Position numbers and translations under genes: made by a program. This document shows positions 24,159 through 37,209 of a stretch of 64,000 nt of DNA, piece after piece. Where the stretch lies: NCBI GenBank assembly GCA_034359265.1, contig CP136890.1, positions 49,016,501-49,080,500 on the forward strand. Reading direction: 5' to 3'. Within the stretch, counting starts at the first letter, position 1. Each line of letters begins with the position of its first letter. The stretch is from Canna indica (Eukaryota > Streptophyta > Magnoliopsida > Zingiberales > Cannaceae). A model generated the notes under the pieces. It was not told the DNA's origin, did not search any database, and was given only the letters and a program-made list of their open reading frames with translations.

Positions 24159-27036
24159 TCAACGAAGACGACTGATTGAATTTCGGGGTATCGGCTCGAA
24201 ACGCCCAGCAATCTTTGTCCCAAGCGACTCCAGAACATTCACTGTGATGGGAGAAGTTGTTAATCGAGTTATTTTTGACAGACTAATGCAAAGAATTGCA
24301 AGATTTTTCGAATATAATCTTGAACGAAGCCGACTGATTGAACTTCGGGGTATCGTCTCGAAACGCCCAGCAATCTTTGTCCCAAGCGACTCCAGAACAT
24401 TAACTGTGATGGGAGAAGTTGTTAATCGAGTTATTTTTGATAGACTAATGCAAAGAATTGCAAGATTTTTTGAATAGAATCTTGAACGAAGCCGACTGAT
24501 TGAACTTCGGGGTATCGGCTCGAAACGCCCAGCAATCTGAGTCCCGAGCGACTCCAGAACATTCACTGTGATGGGAGAAGTTGTTAATCGAGTTATTTTT
24601 GACAGACTAATGCAAAGAATTGCAAGATTTTTCGAATAGTATCTTGAACGAAGCCGACTGATTGAACTTCGGGGTATCGACTCGAAACGCCCAGCAATCT
24701 GAGTCCCGAGCGACTCCAGAACATTCACTGTGATGGGAGAAGTTGTTAATCGAGTTATTTTTGACAGACTAATGCAAAGAATTGCAAGATTTTTCGAATA
24801 GAATCTTGAACGAAGCCGACTGATTGAATTTCGGGGTATCGGCTCGAAACGCCCAGCAATCTGAGTCCCGAGCGACTCCAGAACATTCACTGTGATGGGA
24901 GAAGTTGTTAATCGAGTTATTTTTGACAGACTAATGCAAAGAATTGCAAGATTTTTCGAATAGAATCTTGAACGAAGCCGACTGATTGAACTTCGTGGTA
25001 TCGGCTCGAAACGCACAGCAATCTGAGTCCCGAGCGACTCCAGAACATTCACTGTGATGGGAGAAGTTGTTAATCGAGTTATTTTTGACAGACTAATGCA
25101 AAGAATTGCAAGATTTTTCGAATATAATCTTGAACGAAGCCGACTGATTGAACTTCGGGGTATCGGCTCGAAACGCCCAGCAATCTTTGTCCCAAGCGAC
25201 TCCAGAACATTCACTGTGATGGGAGAAGTTGTTAATCGAGTTATTTTTGATAGACTAATGCAAAGAATTGCAAGATTTTTTGAATAGAATCTTGAACGAA
25301 GCCGACTGATTGAACTTCGGGGTATCGGCTCGAAACGCCCAGCAATCTGAGTCCCGAGCGACTCCAGAACATTCACTGTGATGGGAGAAGTTGTTAATCG
25401 AGTTATTTTTGATAGACTAATGCAAAGAATTGCAAGATTTTTCGAATAGTATCTTGAACGAAGCCGACTGATTGAACTTCGGGGTATCGACTCGAAACGC
25501 CCAGCAATCTGAGTCCCGAGCGACTCCAGAACATTCACTGTGATGGGAGAAGTTGTTAATCGAGTTATTTTTGACAGACTAATGCAAAGAATTGCAAGAT
25601 TTTTCGAATAGAATCTTGAACGAAGCCGACTGATTGAACTTCGTGGTATCGGCTCGAAACGCACAGCAATCTGAGTCCCGAGCGACTCCAGAACATTCAC
25701 TGTGATGGGAGAAGTTGTTAATCGAGTTATTTTTGACAGACTAATGCAAAGAATTGCAATATTTTTCGAATAGAATCTTGAACGAAGCCGACTGATTGAA
25801 CTTCGGGGTATCGGCTCGAAACGCACAGCAATCTGAGTCCCGAGCGACTCCAGAACATTCACTGTGATGGGAGAAGTTGTTAATCGAGTTATTTTTGACA
25901 GACTAATGCAAAGAATTGCAAGATTTTTCGAATATAATCTTGAACGAAGCCGACTGATTGAACTTCGGGGTATCGGCTCGAAACGCCCAGCAATCTGAGT
26001 CACGAGCGACTCCAGAACATTCACTGTGATGGGAGAAGTTGTTAATCGAGTTATTTTTGACAGACTAATGCAAAGAATTGCAATATTTTTCGAATAGAAT
26101 CTTGAACGAAGCCGACTGATTGAACTTCGGGGTATCGGCTTGAAACGCACAGCAATCTGAGTCCCGAGCGACTCCAGAACATTCACTGTGATGGGAGAAG
26201 TTGTTAATCGAGTTATTTTTGACAGACTAATGCAAAGAATTGCAAGATTTTTCGAATAGAATCTTGAACGAAGCCGACTGATTGAACTTCGTGGTATCGG
26301 CTCGAAACGCACAGCAATCTGAGTCCCGAGCGACTCCAGAACATTCACTGTGATGGGAGAAGTTGTTAATCGAGTTATTTTTGACAGACTAATGCAAAGA
26401 ATTGCAAGATTTTTCGAATAGAATCTTGAACGAAGCCGACTGATTGAACTTCGTGGTATCGGCTCGAAACGCACAGCAATCTGAGTCCCGAGCGACTCCA
26501 GAACATTCACTGTGATGGGAGAAGTTGTTAATCGAGTTATTTTTGATAGACTAATGCAAAGAATTGCAAGATTTTTTGAATAGAATCTTGAACGAAGCCG
26601 ACTGATTGAACTTCGGGGTATCGGCTCGAAACGCCCAGCAATCTGAGTCCCGAGCGACTCCAGAACATTCACTGTGATGGGAGAAGTTGTTAATCGAGTT
26701 ATTTTTGACAGACTAATGCAAAGAATTGCAAGATTTTTCGAATAGTATCTTGAACGAAGCCGACTGATTGAACTTCGGGGTATCGACTCGAAACGCCCAG
26801 CAATCTGAGTCCCGAGCGACTCCAGAACATTCACTGTGATGGGAGAAGTTGTTAATCGAGTTATTTTTGACAGACTAATGCAAAGAATTGCAAGATTTTT
26901 CGAATAGAATCTTGAACGAAGCCGACTGATTGAACTTCGTGGTATCGGCTCGAAACGCACAGCAATCTGAGTCCCGAGCGACTCCAAAACATTCACTGTG
27001 ATGGGAGAAGTTGTTAATGGAGTTATTTTTGATAGA
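24159..27036. repeat. Mixed satellite segment, 5-mer and 8-mer spacing of the TAGTATC subtype
   Basis: It opens as another copy of the preceding 10-mer (about 24159-24560) and then changes. The subtype GAATAGTATCTTG plus GTATCGACTCG occurs at about 24637, 25447 and 26743, spacings of 810 and 1296 bp (5 and 8 monomers). Monomers with GAATTGCAATATTTTTCG (about 25760 and 26084) are 324 bp apart. There is no 163-bp monomer between about 23980 and 27060, which is why the minus strand stays in frame across this stretch. Confidence 0.75.
25054..25287 (+). other. Stop-free plus-strand monomer (77-codon open frame)
   Basis: In this subtype both plus-frame stops are absent. GAA TAG becomes GAA TAT, and ATC TGA becomes ATC TTT, giving a full 54-codon monomer plus flank beginning MMGEVVNRVIFDRLMQRIAR. 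The peptide is charged and amphipathic-looking. The same subtype occurs near 102, 1561, 3182, 4479, 7385, 8520, 11763, 14033, 19219, 21002, 22623, 24244 and 38915. Each copy is flanked by stop-containing monomers, so no long product results. It may preserve an ancestral coding state; a current gene is not supported. Confidence 0.6.
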
Positions 27037-28009
27037 CTAATGCATTGAATTACACGGTTTTTGCGAACAAAATGCTGAACGAAGCCGACTGATTGAACTT
27101 CGGGGTATCGGCTCGAAACGCCCAGCAATCTGAGTCCCGAGCGACTCCAGAACATTCACTGTGATGGGAGAAGTTGTTAATCGAGTTATTTTTGACAGAC
27201 TAATGCAAAGAATTGCAAGATTTTTCGAATAGTATCTTGAACGAAGCCGTCTGATTGAACTTCGGGGTATCGACTCGAAACGCCCAGCAATCTGAGTCTC
27301 GAGCGACTCCAGAACATTCACTGTGATGGGAGAAGTTGTTAATCGAGTTATTTTTGACAGACTAATGCAAAGAATTGCAAGATTTTTTGAATAGAATCTT
27401 GAACGAAGCCGACTGATTGAACTTCGGGGTATCGACTCGAAACGCCCAGCAATCTGAGACCCGAGCGACTCCAAAACATTCACTGTGATTGGAGAAGTTG
27501 ATAATCGAGTTATTTTTGACAGACTAATGCAAAGAATTGCAAGATTTTTCGAATAGAATCTTGAACGAAGCCGACTGATTGAACTTCGGGCTATCGGCTC
27601 GAAACGCCCAGTAATCTGAGTCCCGAGCGACTCCAGAACATTCACTGTGATGGGAGAAGTTGTTAATCGAGTTATTTTTGACAGACTAATGCAAAGAATT
27701 GCAAGATTTTTCGAATAGAATCTTGAACGAAGCCGACTGATTGAACTTCGTGGTATCGGCTCGAAACGCACAGCAATCTGAGTCCCGAGCGACTCCAGAA
27801 CATTCACTGTGATGGGAGAAGTTGTTAATCGAGTTATTTTTGACAGACTAATGCAAAGAATTGCAAGATTTTTCGAATAGAATCTTGAACGAAGCCGACT
27901 GATTGAACTTCGGGGTATCGGCTCGAAACGCACAGCAATCTGAGTCCCGAGCGACTCCAAAACATTCACTGTGATGGGAGAAGTTGTTAATGGAGTTATT
28001 TTTGATAGA
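27037..28009. repeat. 6-mer HOR (973 bp) with partial tandem copy
   Basis: The unit runs between two inserted-G monomers (cut at CTAATGCATTGA, 27037 and 28010). The private variant AACGAAGCCGTCTG appears at about 27242 and again 973 bp later at about 28215. The copy breaks off at about 28303. It also carries GAGACCCGAG with GTGATTGGAG and GTTGATAATC (about 27456-27505), shared with 16600-16650. Confidence 0.8.
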
Positions 28010-29306
28010 CTAATGCATTGAATTACACGGTTTTTGCGAACAAAATGCTGAACGAAGCCGACTGATTGAACTTCGGGGTATCGGCTCGAAACGCCCAGCA
28101 ATCTGAGTCCCGAGCGACTCCAGAACATTCACTGTGATGGGAGAAGTTGTTAATCGAGTTATTTTTGACAGACTAATGCAAAGAATTGCAAGATTTTTCG
28201 AATAGTATCTTGAACGAAGCCGTCTGATTGAACTTCGGGGTATCGACTCGAAACGCCCAGCAATCTGAGTCCCGAGCGACTCCAGAACATTCACTGTGAT
28301 GGGAGAAGTTGTTAATCGAGTTATTTTTGACAGACTAATGCAAAGAATTGCAAGATTTTTCGAATAGAATCTTCAACGAAGACGACTGATTGAATTTCGG
28401 GGTATCGGCTCGAAACGCCCAGCAATCTGAGTCCCGAGCGACTCCAGAACATTCACTGTGATGGGAGAAGTTGTTAATCGAGTTATTTTTGACAGACTAA
28501 TGCAAAGAATTGCAAGATTTTTCGAATAGAATCTTCAACGAAGACGACTGATTGAATTTCGGGGTATCGGCTCGAAACGCCCAGCAATCTGAGTCCCGAG
28601 CGACTCCAGAACATTCACTGTGATGGGAGAAGTTGTTAATCGAGTTATTTTTGACAGACTAATGCAAAGAATTACTCGCTTTTTCGAACAGAATGTTAAA
28701 CGAAGCCGACTGATTGATCTTCGGGGTATCGGCTCGAAACGCCCAGCAATCTGAGTCCCGAGCAACTCCAGAACATTCACTGTGATGGGAGAAGTTGTTA
28801 ATCGAGTTATTTTTGACAGACTAATGCAAAGAATTGCAAGATTTTTTGAATAGAATCTTGAACGAAGACGACTGATTGAATTTCGGGGTATCGGCTCGAA
28901 ACGCCCAGCAATCTGAGTCCCGAGCGACTCCAGAACATTCACTGTGATGGGAGAAGTTGTTAATCGAGTTATTTTTGACAGACTAATGCAAAGAATTGCA
29001 AGATTTTTCGAATAGAATCTTGAACGAAGCCGACTGATTGAACTTCGTGGTATCGGCTCGAAACGCACAGCAATCTGAGTCCCGAGCGACTCCAGAACAT
29101 TCACTGTGATGGGAGAAGTTGTTAATCGAGTTATTTTTGACAGACTAATGCAAAGAATTGCAAGATTTTTCGAATAGAATCTTGAACGAAGCCGACTGAT
29201 TGAACTTCGGGGTATCGGCTCGAAACGCACAGCAATCTGAGTCCCGAGCGACTCCAGAACATTCACTGTGATGGGAGAAGTTGTTAATGGAGTTATTTTT
29301 GATAGA
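28010..29306. repeat. Satellite segment with first ACTCGC-type monomer (1297 bp)
   Basis: It begins as the partial copy of the preceding 6-mer, then has two consecutive CTTCAACGAAGACGAC monomers. One monomer with GAATTACTCGCTTTTTCG followed by AATGTTAAACG and TTGATCTTCGG lies near 28670-28720. This is the first ACTCGC monomer in the window; that class becomes common only after 34 kb. It closes at the inserted-G monomer at 29307. Confidence 0.75.
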
Positions 29307-31253
29307 CTAATGCATTGAATTACACGGTTTTTGCGAACAAAATGCTGAACGAAGCCGACTGATTGAACTTCGGGGTATCGGCTCGAAACGCCCAGCAATC
29401 TGAGTCCCGAGCGACTCCAGAACATTCACTGTGATGGGAGAAGTTGTTAATCGAGTTATTTTTGACAGACTAATGCAAAGAATTGCAAGATTTTTCGAAT
29501 AGTATCTTGAACGAAGCCGACTGATTGAACTTCGGGGTATCGACTCGAAACGCCCAGCAATCTGAGTCCCGAGCGACTCCAGAACATTCACTGTGAAGGG
29601 AGAAGTTGTTAATCGAGTTATTTTTGACAGACTAATGCAAAGAATTGCAAGATTTTTCGAATAGAATCTTGAACGAAGCCGACTGATTGAACTTCGGGGT
29701 ATCGGCTCGAAACGCCCAGCAATCTGAGTCCCGAGCGACTCCAGAACATTCACTGTGATGGGAGAAGTTGTTAATCGAGTTATTTTTGACAGACTAATGC
29801 AAAGAATTGCAAGATTTTTCGAATAGAATCTTGAACGAAGCCGACTGATTGAACTTCGGGGTATCGGCTCGAAACGCCCAACAATCTGAGTCCCGAGCGA
29901 CTCCAGAACATTCACTGTGATGGGAGAAGTTGTTAATCGAGTTATTTTTGACAGACTAATGCAAAGAATTGCAAGATTTTTCGAATAGAATCTTGAACGA
30001 AGCCGACTGATTGAACTTCGGGGTATCGGCTCGAAACGCCCAGCAATCTGAGTCCCGAGCGACTCCAGAACATTAACTGTGATGGGAGAAGTTGTTAATC
30101 GAGTTATTTTTGATAGACTAATGCAAAGAATTGCAAGATTTTTTGAATAGAATCTTGAACGAAGCCGACTGATTGAACTTCGGGGTATCGGCTCGAAACG
30201 CCCAGCAATCTGAGTCCCGAGCGACTCCAGAACATTCACTGTGATGGGAGAAGTTGTTAATGGAGTTATTTTTTATAGACTAATGCATTGAATTACACGG
30301 TTTTTGCGAACAAAATGCTGAACGAAGCCGACTGATTGAACTTCGGGGTATCAGCTCGAAACGCCCGGCAATCTGAGTCCCGAGCGACTCTAGAACATTC
30401 ACTGTGATGGGAGAAGTTGTTAATCGAGTTATTTTTGACAGACTAATGCAAAGAATAGCAAGATTTTTCGAATAGAATCTTGAACGAAGCCGACTGATTG
30501 AACTTCGTGGTATCGGCTCGAAACGCCCAACAATCTGAGTCCCGAGCGACTCCAGAACATTCACTGTGATGGGAGAAGTTGTTAATCGAGTTATTTTTGA
30601 CAGACTAATGCAAAGAATTGCAAGATTTTTCGAATAGAATCTTGAACGAAGCCGACTGATTGAACTTCGGGGTATCGGCTCGAAACGCCCAGCAATCTGA
30701 GTCCCGAGCGACTCCAGAACATTAACTGTGATGGGAGAAGTTGTTAATCGAGTTATTTTTGATAGACTAATGCAAAGAATTGCAAGATTTTTTGAATAGA
30801 ATCTTGAACGAAGCCGACTGATTGAACTTCGGGGTATCGGCTCGAAACGCCCAGCAATCTGAGTCCCGAGCGACTCCAGAACATTCACTGTGATGGGAGA
30901 AGTTGTTAATGGAGTTATTTTTTATAGACTAATGCATTGAATTACACGGTTTTTGCGAACAAAATGCTGAACGAAGCCGACTGATTGAACTTCGGGGTAT
31001 CAGCTCGAAACGCCCGGCAATCTGAGTCCCGAGCGACTCTAGAACATTCACTGTGATGGGAGAAGTTGTTAATCGAGTTATTTTTGACAGACTAATGCAA
31101 AGAATTGCAAGATTTTTCGAATAGAATCTTGAACGAAGCCGACTGATTGAACTTCGGGGTATCGGCTCGAAACGCACAGCAATCTGAGTCCCGAGCGACT
31201 CCAGAACATTCACTGTGATGGGAGAAGTTGTTAATGGAGTTATTTTTGATAGA
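29307..31253. repeat. 12-mer HOR (1947 bp), copy 1
   Basis: The unit is 12 x 162 + 3, containing three inserted-G monomers spaced 973, 649 and 325 bp. The private variant CACTGTGAAGGG at about 29594 recurs at about 31541. Another marker, GAATAGCAAGATTTTTCG near 30453, recurs near 32400. The copy at 31254 is nearly identical for most of its length. Confidence 0.88.
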
Positions 31254-33200
31254 CTAATGCATTGAATTACACGGTTTTTGCGAACAAAATGCTGAACGAA
31301 GCCGACTGATTGAACTTCGGGGTATCGGCTCGAAACGCCCAGCAATCTGAGTCCCGAGCGACTCCAGAACATTCACTGTGATGGGAGAAGTTGTTAATCG
31401 AGTTATTTTTGACAGACTAATGCAAAGAATTGCAAGATTTTTCGAATAGTATCTTGAACGAAGCCGACTGATTGAACTTCGGGGTATCGACTCGAAACGC
31501 CCAGCAATCTGAGTCCCGAGCGACTCCAGAACATTCACTGTGAAGGGAGAAGTTGTTAATCGAGTTATTTTTGACAGACTAATGCAAAGAATTGCAAGAT
31601 TTTTCGAATAGAATCTTGAACGAAGCCGACTGATTGAACTTCGGGGTATCGGCTCGAAACGCCCAGCAATCTGAGTCCCGAGCGACTCCAGAACATTCAC
31701 TGTGATGGGAGAAGTTGTTAATCGAGTTATTTTTGACAGACTAATGCAAAGAATTGCAAGATTTTTCGAATAGAATCTTGAACGAAGCCGACTGATTGAA
31801 CTTCGGGGTATCGGCTCGAAACGCCCAACAATCTGAGTCCCGAGCGACTCCAGAACATTCACTGTGATGGGAGAAGTTGTTAATCGAGTTATTTTTGACA
31901 GACTAATGCAAAGAATTGCAAGATTTTTCGAATAGAATCTTGAACGAAGCCGACTGATTGAACTTCGGGGTATCGGCTCGAAACGCCCAGCAATCTGAGT
32001 CCCGAGCGACTCCAGAACATTAACTGTGATGGGAGAAGTTGTTAATCGAGTTATTTTTGATAGACTAATGCAAAGAATTGCAAGATTTTTTGAATAGAAT
32101 CTTGAACGAAGCCGACTGATTGAACTTCGGGGTATCGGCTCGAAACGCCCAGCAATCTGAGTCCCGAGCGACTCCAGAACATTCACTGTGATGGGAGAAG
32201 TTGTTAATGGAGTTATTTTTTATAGACTAATGCATTGAATTACACGGTTTTTGCGAACAAAATGCTGAACGAAGCCGACTGATTGAACTTCGGGGTATCA
32301 GCTCGAAACGCCCGGCAATCTGAGTCCCGAGCGACTCTAGAACATTCACTGTGATGGGAGAAGTTGTTAATCGAGTTATTTTTGACAGACTAATGCAAAG
32401 AATAGCAAGATTTTTCGAATAGAATCTTGAACGAAGCCGACTGATTGAACTTCGTGGTATCGGCTCGAAACGCCCAACAATCTGAGTCCCGAGCGACTCC
32501 AGAACATTCACTGTGATGGGAGAAGTTGTTAATCGAGTTATTTTTGACAGACTAATGCAAAGAATTGCAAGATTTTTCGAATAGAATCTTGAACGAAGCC
32601 GACTGATTGAACTTCGGGGTATCGGCTCGAAACGCCCAGCAATCTGAGTCCCGAGCGACTCCAGAACATTAACTGTGATGGGAGAAGTTGTTAATCGAGT
32701 TATTTTTGATAGACTAATGCAAAGAATTGCAAGATTTTTTGAATAGAATCTTGAACGAAGCCGACTGATTGAACTTCGGGGTATCGGCTCGAAACGCCCA
32801 GCAATCTGAGTCCCGAGCGACTCCAGAACATTCACTGTGATGGGAGAAGTTGTTAATGGAGTTATTTTTTATAGACTAATGCATTGAATTACACGGTTTT
32901 TGCGAACAAAATGCTGAACGAAGCCGACTGATTGAACTTCGGGGTATCAGCTCGAAACGCCCGGCAATCTGAGTCCCGAGCGACTCTAGAACATTCACTG
33001 TGATGGGAGAAGTTGTTAATCGAGTTATTTTTGACAGACTAATGCAAAGAATAGCAAGATTTTTCGAATAGAATCTTGAACGAAGCCGACTGATTGAACT
33101 TCGTGGTATCGGCTCGAAACGCGCAGCAATCTGAGTCCCGAGCGACTCCAGAACATTCACTGTGATGGGAGAAGTTGTTAATCGAGTTATTTTTGACAGA
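31254..33200. repeat. 12-mer HOR (1947 bp), copy 2
   Basis: This matches 29307-31253 through about 33000. The last part differs: 33050 carries GAATAGCAAG with TTCGTGGTATCGG and a unique GAAACGCGCAGC, where copy 1 has GAATTGCAAG, TTCGGGG and GAAACGCACAGC. The GAATAGCAAG block is thus present twice in copy 2, suggesting a local 649-bp duplication or conversion. Confidence 0.85.
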
Positions 33201-36109
33201 CTAATGCAAAGAATTGCAAGATTTTTCGAATAGAATCTTGAACGAAGCCGACTGATTGAACTTCGTGGTATCGGCTCGAAACGCACAGCAATCTGAGTCC
33301 CGAGCGACTCCAGAACATTCACTGTGATGGGAGAAGTTGTTAATCGAGTTATTTTTGACAGACTAATGCAAAGAATTGCAAGATTTTTCGAATAGAATCT
33401 TGAACGAAGCCGACTGATTGAACTTCGGGGTATCGGCTCGAAACGCACAGCAATCTGAGTCCCGAGCGACTCCAGAACATTCACTGTGATGGGAGAAGTT
33501 GTTAATGGAGTTATTTTTGATAGACTAATGCATTGAATTACACGGTTTTTGCGAACAAAATGCTGAACGAAGCCGACTGATTGAACTTCGGGGTATCGGC
33601 TCGAAACGCCCAGCAATCTGAGTCCCGAGCGACTCCAGAACATTCACTGTGATGGGAGAAGTTGTTAATCGAGTTATTTTTGACAGACTAATGCAAAGAA
33701 TTGCAAGATTTTTCGAATAGTATCTTGAACGAAGCCGACTGATTGAACTTCGGGGTATCGACTCGAAACGCCCAGCAATCTGAGTCCCGAGCGACTCCAG
33801 AACATTCACTGTGATGGGAGAAGTTGTTAATCGAGTTATTTTTGACAGACTAATGCAAAGAATTGCAAGATTTTTTGAATAGAATCTTGAACGAAGCCGA
33901 CTGATTGAACTTCGGGGTATCGGCTCGAAACGCCCAGCAATCTTTGTCCCAAGCGACTCCAGAACATTCACTGTGATGGGAGAAGTTGTTAATCGAGTTA
34001 TTTTTGATAGACTAATGCATTGAATTACACGGTTTTTCGAACAAAATGCTGAACGAAGCCGACTGATTGAACTTCGGTGTATCAGCTCGAAACGCCCGGC
34101 AATCTGAGTCCCGAGCGACTCTAGAACATTCACTGTGATGGGAGAAGTTATTAATCGAGTTATTTTTGACAGACTAATGCAAAGAATTACTCGCTTTTTC
34201 GAACAGAATGCTGAACGAAGCCGACTTATTGAACTTCGGGGTATCGGCTCGAAACGCACAGCAATATGAGTCCCGAGCGACTCCAGAACATTCACTGTGA
34301 TGGGAGAAGTTGTTAATCGAGTTATTTTTGACAGACTAATGCAAAGAATTACTCGCTTTTTCGAACAGAATGCTGAACGAAGCCGACTGATTGAACTTCG
34401 GGGTATCGGCTCGAAACGCCCAGCAATCTGAGTCCCGAGCGACTCCAGAACATTCACTGTGATGGGAGAAGTTGTTAATCGAGTTATTTTTGACAGACTA
34501 ATGCAAAGAATTGCAAGATTTTTCGAATAGAATCTTCAACGAAGACGACTGATTGAATTTCGGGGTATCGGCTCGAAACGCCCAGCAATCTGAGTCCCGA
34601 GCGACTCCAGAACATTCACTGTGATGGGAGAAGTTGTTAATCGAGTTATTTTTGACAGACTAATGCAAAGAATTGCAAGATTTTTTGAATAGAATCTTGA
34701 ACGAAGCCGACTGATTGAACTTCGGGGTATCGGCTCGAAACGCCCAGCAATCTTTGTCCCAAGCGACTCCAGAACATTCACTGTGATGGGAGAAGTTGTT
34801 AATCGAGTTATTTTTGATAGACTAATGCAAAGAATTGCAAGATTTTTTGAATAGAATCTTGAACGAAGCCGACTGATTGAACTTCGGGGTATCGGCTCGA
34901 AACGCCCAGCAATCTGAATCCCGAGCGACTCCAGAACATTCACTGTGATGGGAGAAGTTGTTAATCGAGTTATTTTTGACAGACTAATGCAAAGAATTGC
35001 AAGGTTTTTCGAATAGTATCTTGAACGAAGCCGACTGATTGAACTTCGGGGTATCGACTCGAAACGCCCAGCAATCTGAGTCCCGAGCGACTCCAGAACA
35101 TTCACTGTGATGGGAGAAGTTGTTAATCGAGTTATTTTTGACAGACTAATGCAAAGAATTGCAAGATTTTTCGAATAGAATCTTGAACGAAGCCGACTGA
35201 TTGAACTTCGGGGTATCGGCTCGAAACGCCCAACAATCTGAGTCCCGAGCGACTCCAGAACATTCACTGTGATGGGAGAAGTTGTTAATCGAGTTATTTT
35301 TGACAGACTAATGCAAAGAATTGCAAGATTTTTCGAATAGAATCTTGAACGAAGCCGACTGATTGAACTTCGGGGTATCGGCGCGAAACGCCCAGCAATC
35401 TGAGTCCCGAGCGACTCCAGAACATTAACTGTGATGGGAGAAGTTGTTAATCGAGTTATTTTTGATAGACTAATGCAAAGAATTGCAAGATTTTTTGAAT
35501 AGAATCTTGAACGAAGCCGACTGATTGAACTTCGGGGTATCGGCTCGAAACGCCCAGCAATCTGAGTCCCGAGCGACTCCAGAACATTCACTGTGATGGG
35601 AGAAGTTGTTAATGGAGTTATTTTTTATAGACTAATGCATTGAATTACACGGTTTTTGCGAACAAAATGCTGAACGAAGCCGACTGATTGAACTTCGGGG
35701 TATCAGCTCGAAACGCCCGGCAATCTGAGTCCCGAGCGACTCTAGAACATTCACTGTGATGGGAGAAGTTGTTAATCGAGTTATTTTTGACAGACTAATG
35801 CAAAGAATTGCAAGATTTTTCGAATAGAATCTTGAACGAAGCCGACTGATTGAACTTCGTGGTATCGGCTCGAAACGCACAGCAATCTGAGTCCCGAGCG
35901 ACTCCAGAACATTCACTGTGATGGGAGAAGTTGTTAATCGAGTTATTTTTGACAGACTAATGCAAAGAATTGCAAGATTTTTCGAATAGAATCTTGAACG
36001 AAGCCGACTGATTGAACTTCGGGGTATCGGCTCGAAACGCCCAGCAATCTGAGTCCCGAGCGACTCCAGAACATTCACTGTGATGGGAGAAGTTGTTAAT
36101 GGAGTTATT
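33201..36109. repeat. Transition segment, last inserted-G monomers
   Basis: Inserted-G monomers lie near 33549 and 35655, and the latter is the last of its kind in the window. Two monomers have ATCTTTGTCCCAAGCGAC but TAG rather than TAT upstream (about 33933 and 34753). ACTCGC monomers appear near 34190 and 34350 with CCGACTTATTG and CAATATGAG. The stretch 34536-35591 has seven monomers in uninterrupted minus-strand frame. GAATTGCAAGGTTTTTCG at about 34995 is a rare variant. Confidence 0.75.
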
Positions 36110-37209
36110 TTTGATAGACTAATGCATTGAATTACACGGTTTTTCGAACAAAATGCTGAACGAAGCCGACTGATTGAACTTCGGTGTATCAGCTCGAAAC
36201 GCCCGGCAATCTGAGTCCCGAGCGACTCTAGAACATTCACTGTGATGGGAGAAGTTATTAATCGAGTTATTTTTGACAGACTAATGCAAAGAATTACTCG
36301 CTTTTTCGAACAGAATGCTGAACGAAGCCGACTTATTGAACTTCGGGGTATCGGCTCGAAACGCACAGCAATATGAGTCCCGAGCGACTCCAGAACATTC
36401 ACTGTGATGGGAGAAGTTGTTAATCGAGTTATTTTTGACAGACTAATGCAAAGAATTACTCGCTTTTTCGAACAGAATGCTGAACGAAGCCGACTGATTG
36501 AACTTCGGGGTATCGGCTCGAAACGCCCAGCAATCTGAGTCCCGAGCGACTCCAGAACATTCACTGTGATGGGAGAAGTTGTTAAACGAGTTATTTTTGA
36601 CAGACTAATGCAAAGAATTGCAAGATTTTTCGAATAGAATCTTGAACGAAGCCGACTGATTGAACTTCGGGGTATCGGCTCGAAACGCACAGCAATCTGA
36701 GTCCCGAGCGACTCCAGAACATTCACTATGATGGGAGAAGTTGTTAATGGAGTTATTTTTGATAGACTAATGCATTGAATTACACGGTTTTTCGATCAAA
36801 ATGCTGAACGAAGCCGACTGATTGAACTTCGGGGTATCAGCTCGAAACGCCCGGCAATCTGAGTCCCGAGCGACTCTAGAACATTCACTGTGATGGGAGA
36901 AGTTGTTAATCGAGTTATTTTTGACAGACTAATGCAAAGAATTGCAAGATTTTTCGAATAGAATCTTGAACGAAGCCGACTGATTGAACTTCGGGGTATC
37001 GACTCGAAACGCCCAGCAATCTGAGTCCCGAGCGACTCCAGAACATTCGCTGTGATGGGAGAAGTTGTTAATCGAGTTATTTTTGACAGACTAATGCAAA
37101 GATTTGCAAGATTTTTCGAATAGAATCTTGAACGAAGCCGACTGATTGAACTTCGGGGTATCGACTCGAAACGCCCAACAATCTGAGTCCCGAGCGACTC
37201 CAAAACATT
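36110..37209. repeat. Duplicated block, copy 1 (partner at about 39269-40368)
   Basis: At an offset of 3159 bp the order and private variants match. These are GAAGTTATTAATCG (about 36251 and 39410), CAATATGAGTCC (about 36369 and 39528), GTTAAACGAG (about 36580 and 39739), CACTATGATGG (about 36726 and 39885), TTTTTCGATCAAAATG (about 36790 and 39949) and GATTTGCAAGATTTTTCG (about 37101 and 40260). The offset is 19.5 monomers because the intervening DNA contains a rearranged 1.5-monomer. Confidence 0.85.

Larger units (their letters stand above)
24159..27155 (-). other. Longest open frame (998 codons), satellite artefact rather than a supported gene
   Basis: The minus strand is open across 18 monomers and encodes a 54-residue repeat of the type NVLESLGTQIAGRFEPIPRS, ending in LTTSPITV. 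The frame persists only because 162 is a multiple of 3. It ends where a point change makes a stop, and starts where an inserted-G monomer shifts phase. Similar frames of 200-840 codons occur throughout the array. Start positions vary with indels, no upstream promoter or unique N-terminus exists, and substitutions such as NLAIL, KRVIL and NRVIQ at one site are non-conservative. There is no recognisable domain and no signal peptide. I treat it as non-coding with low residual doubt. Confidence 0.8.
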
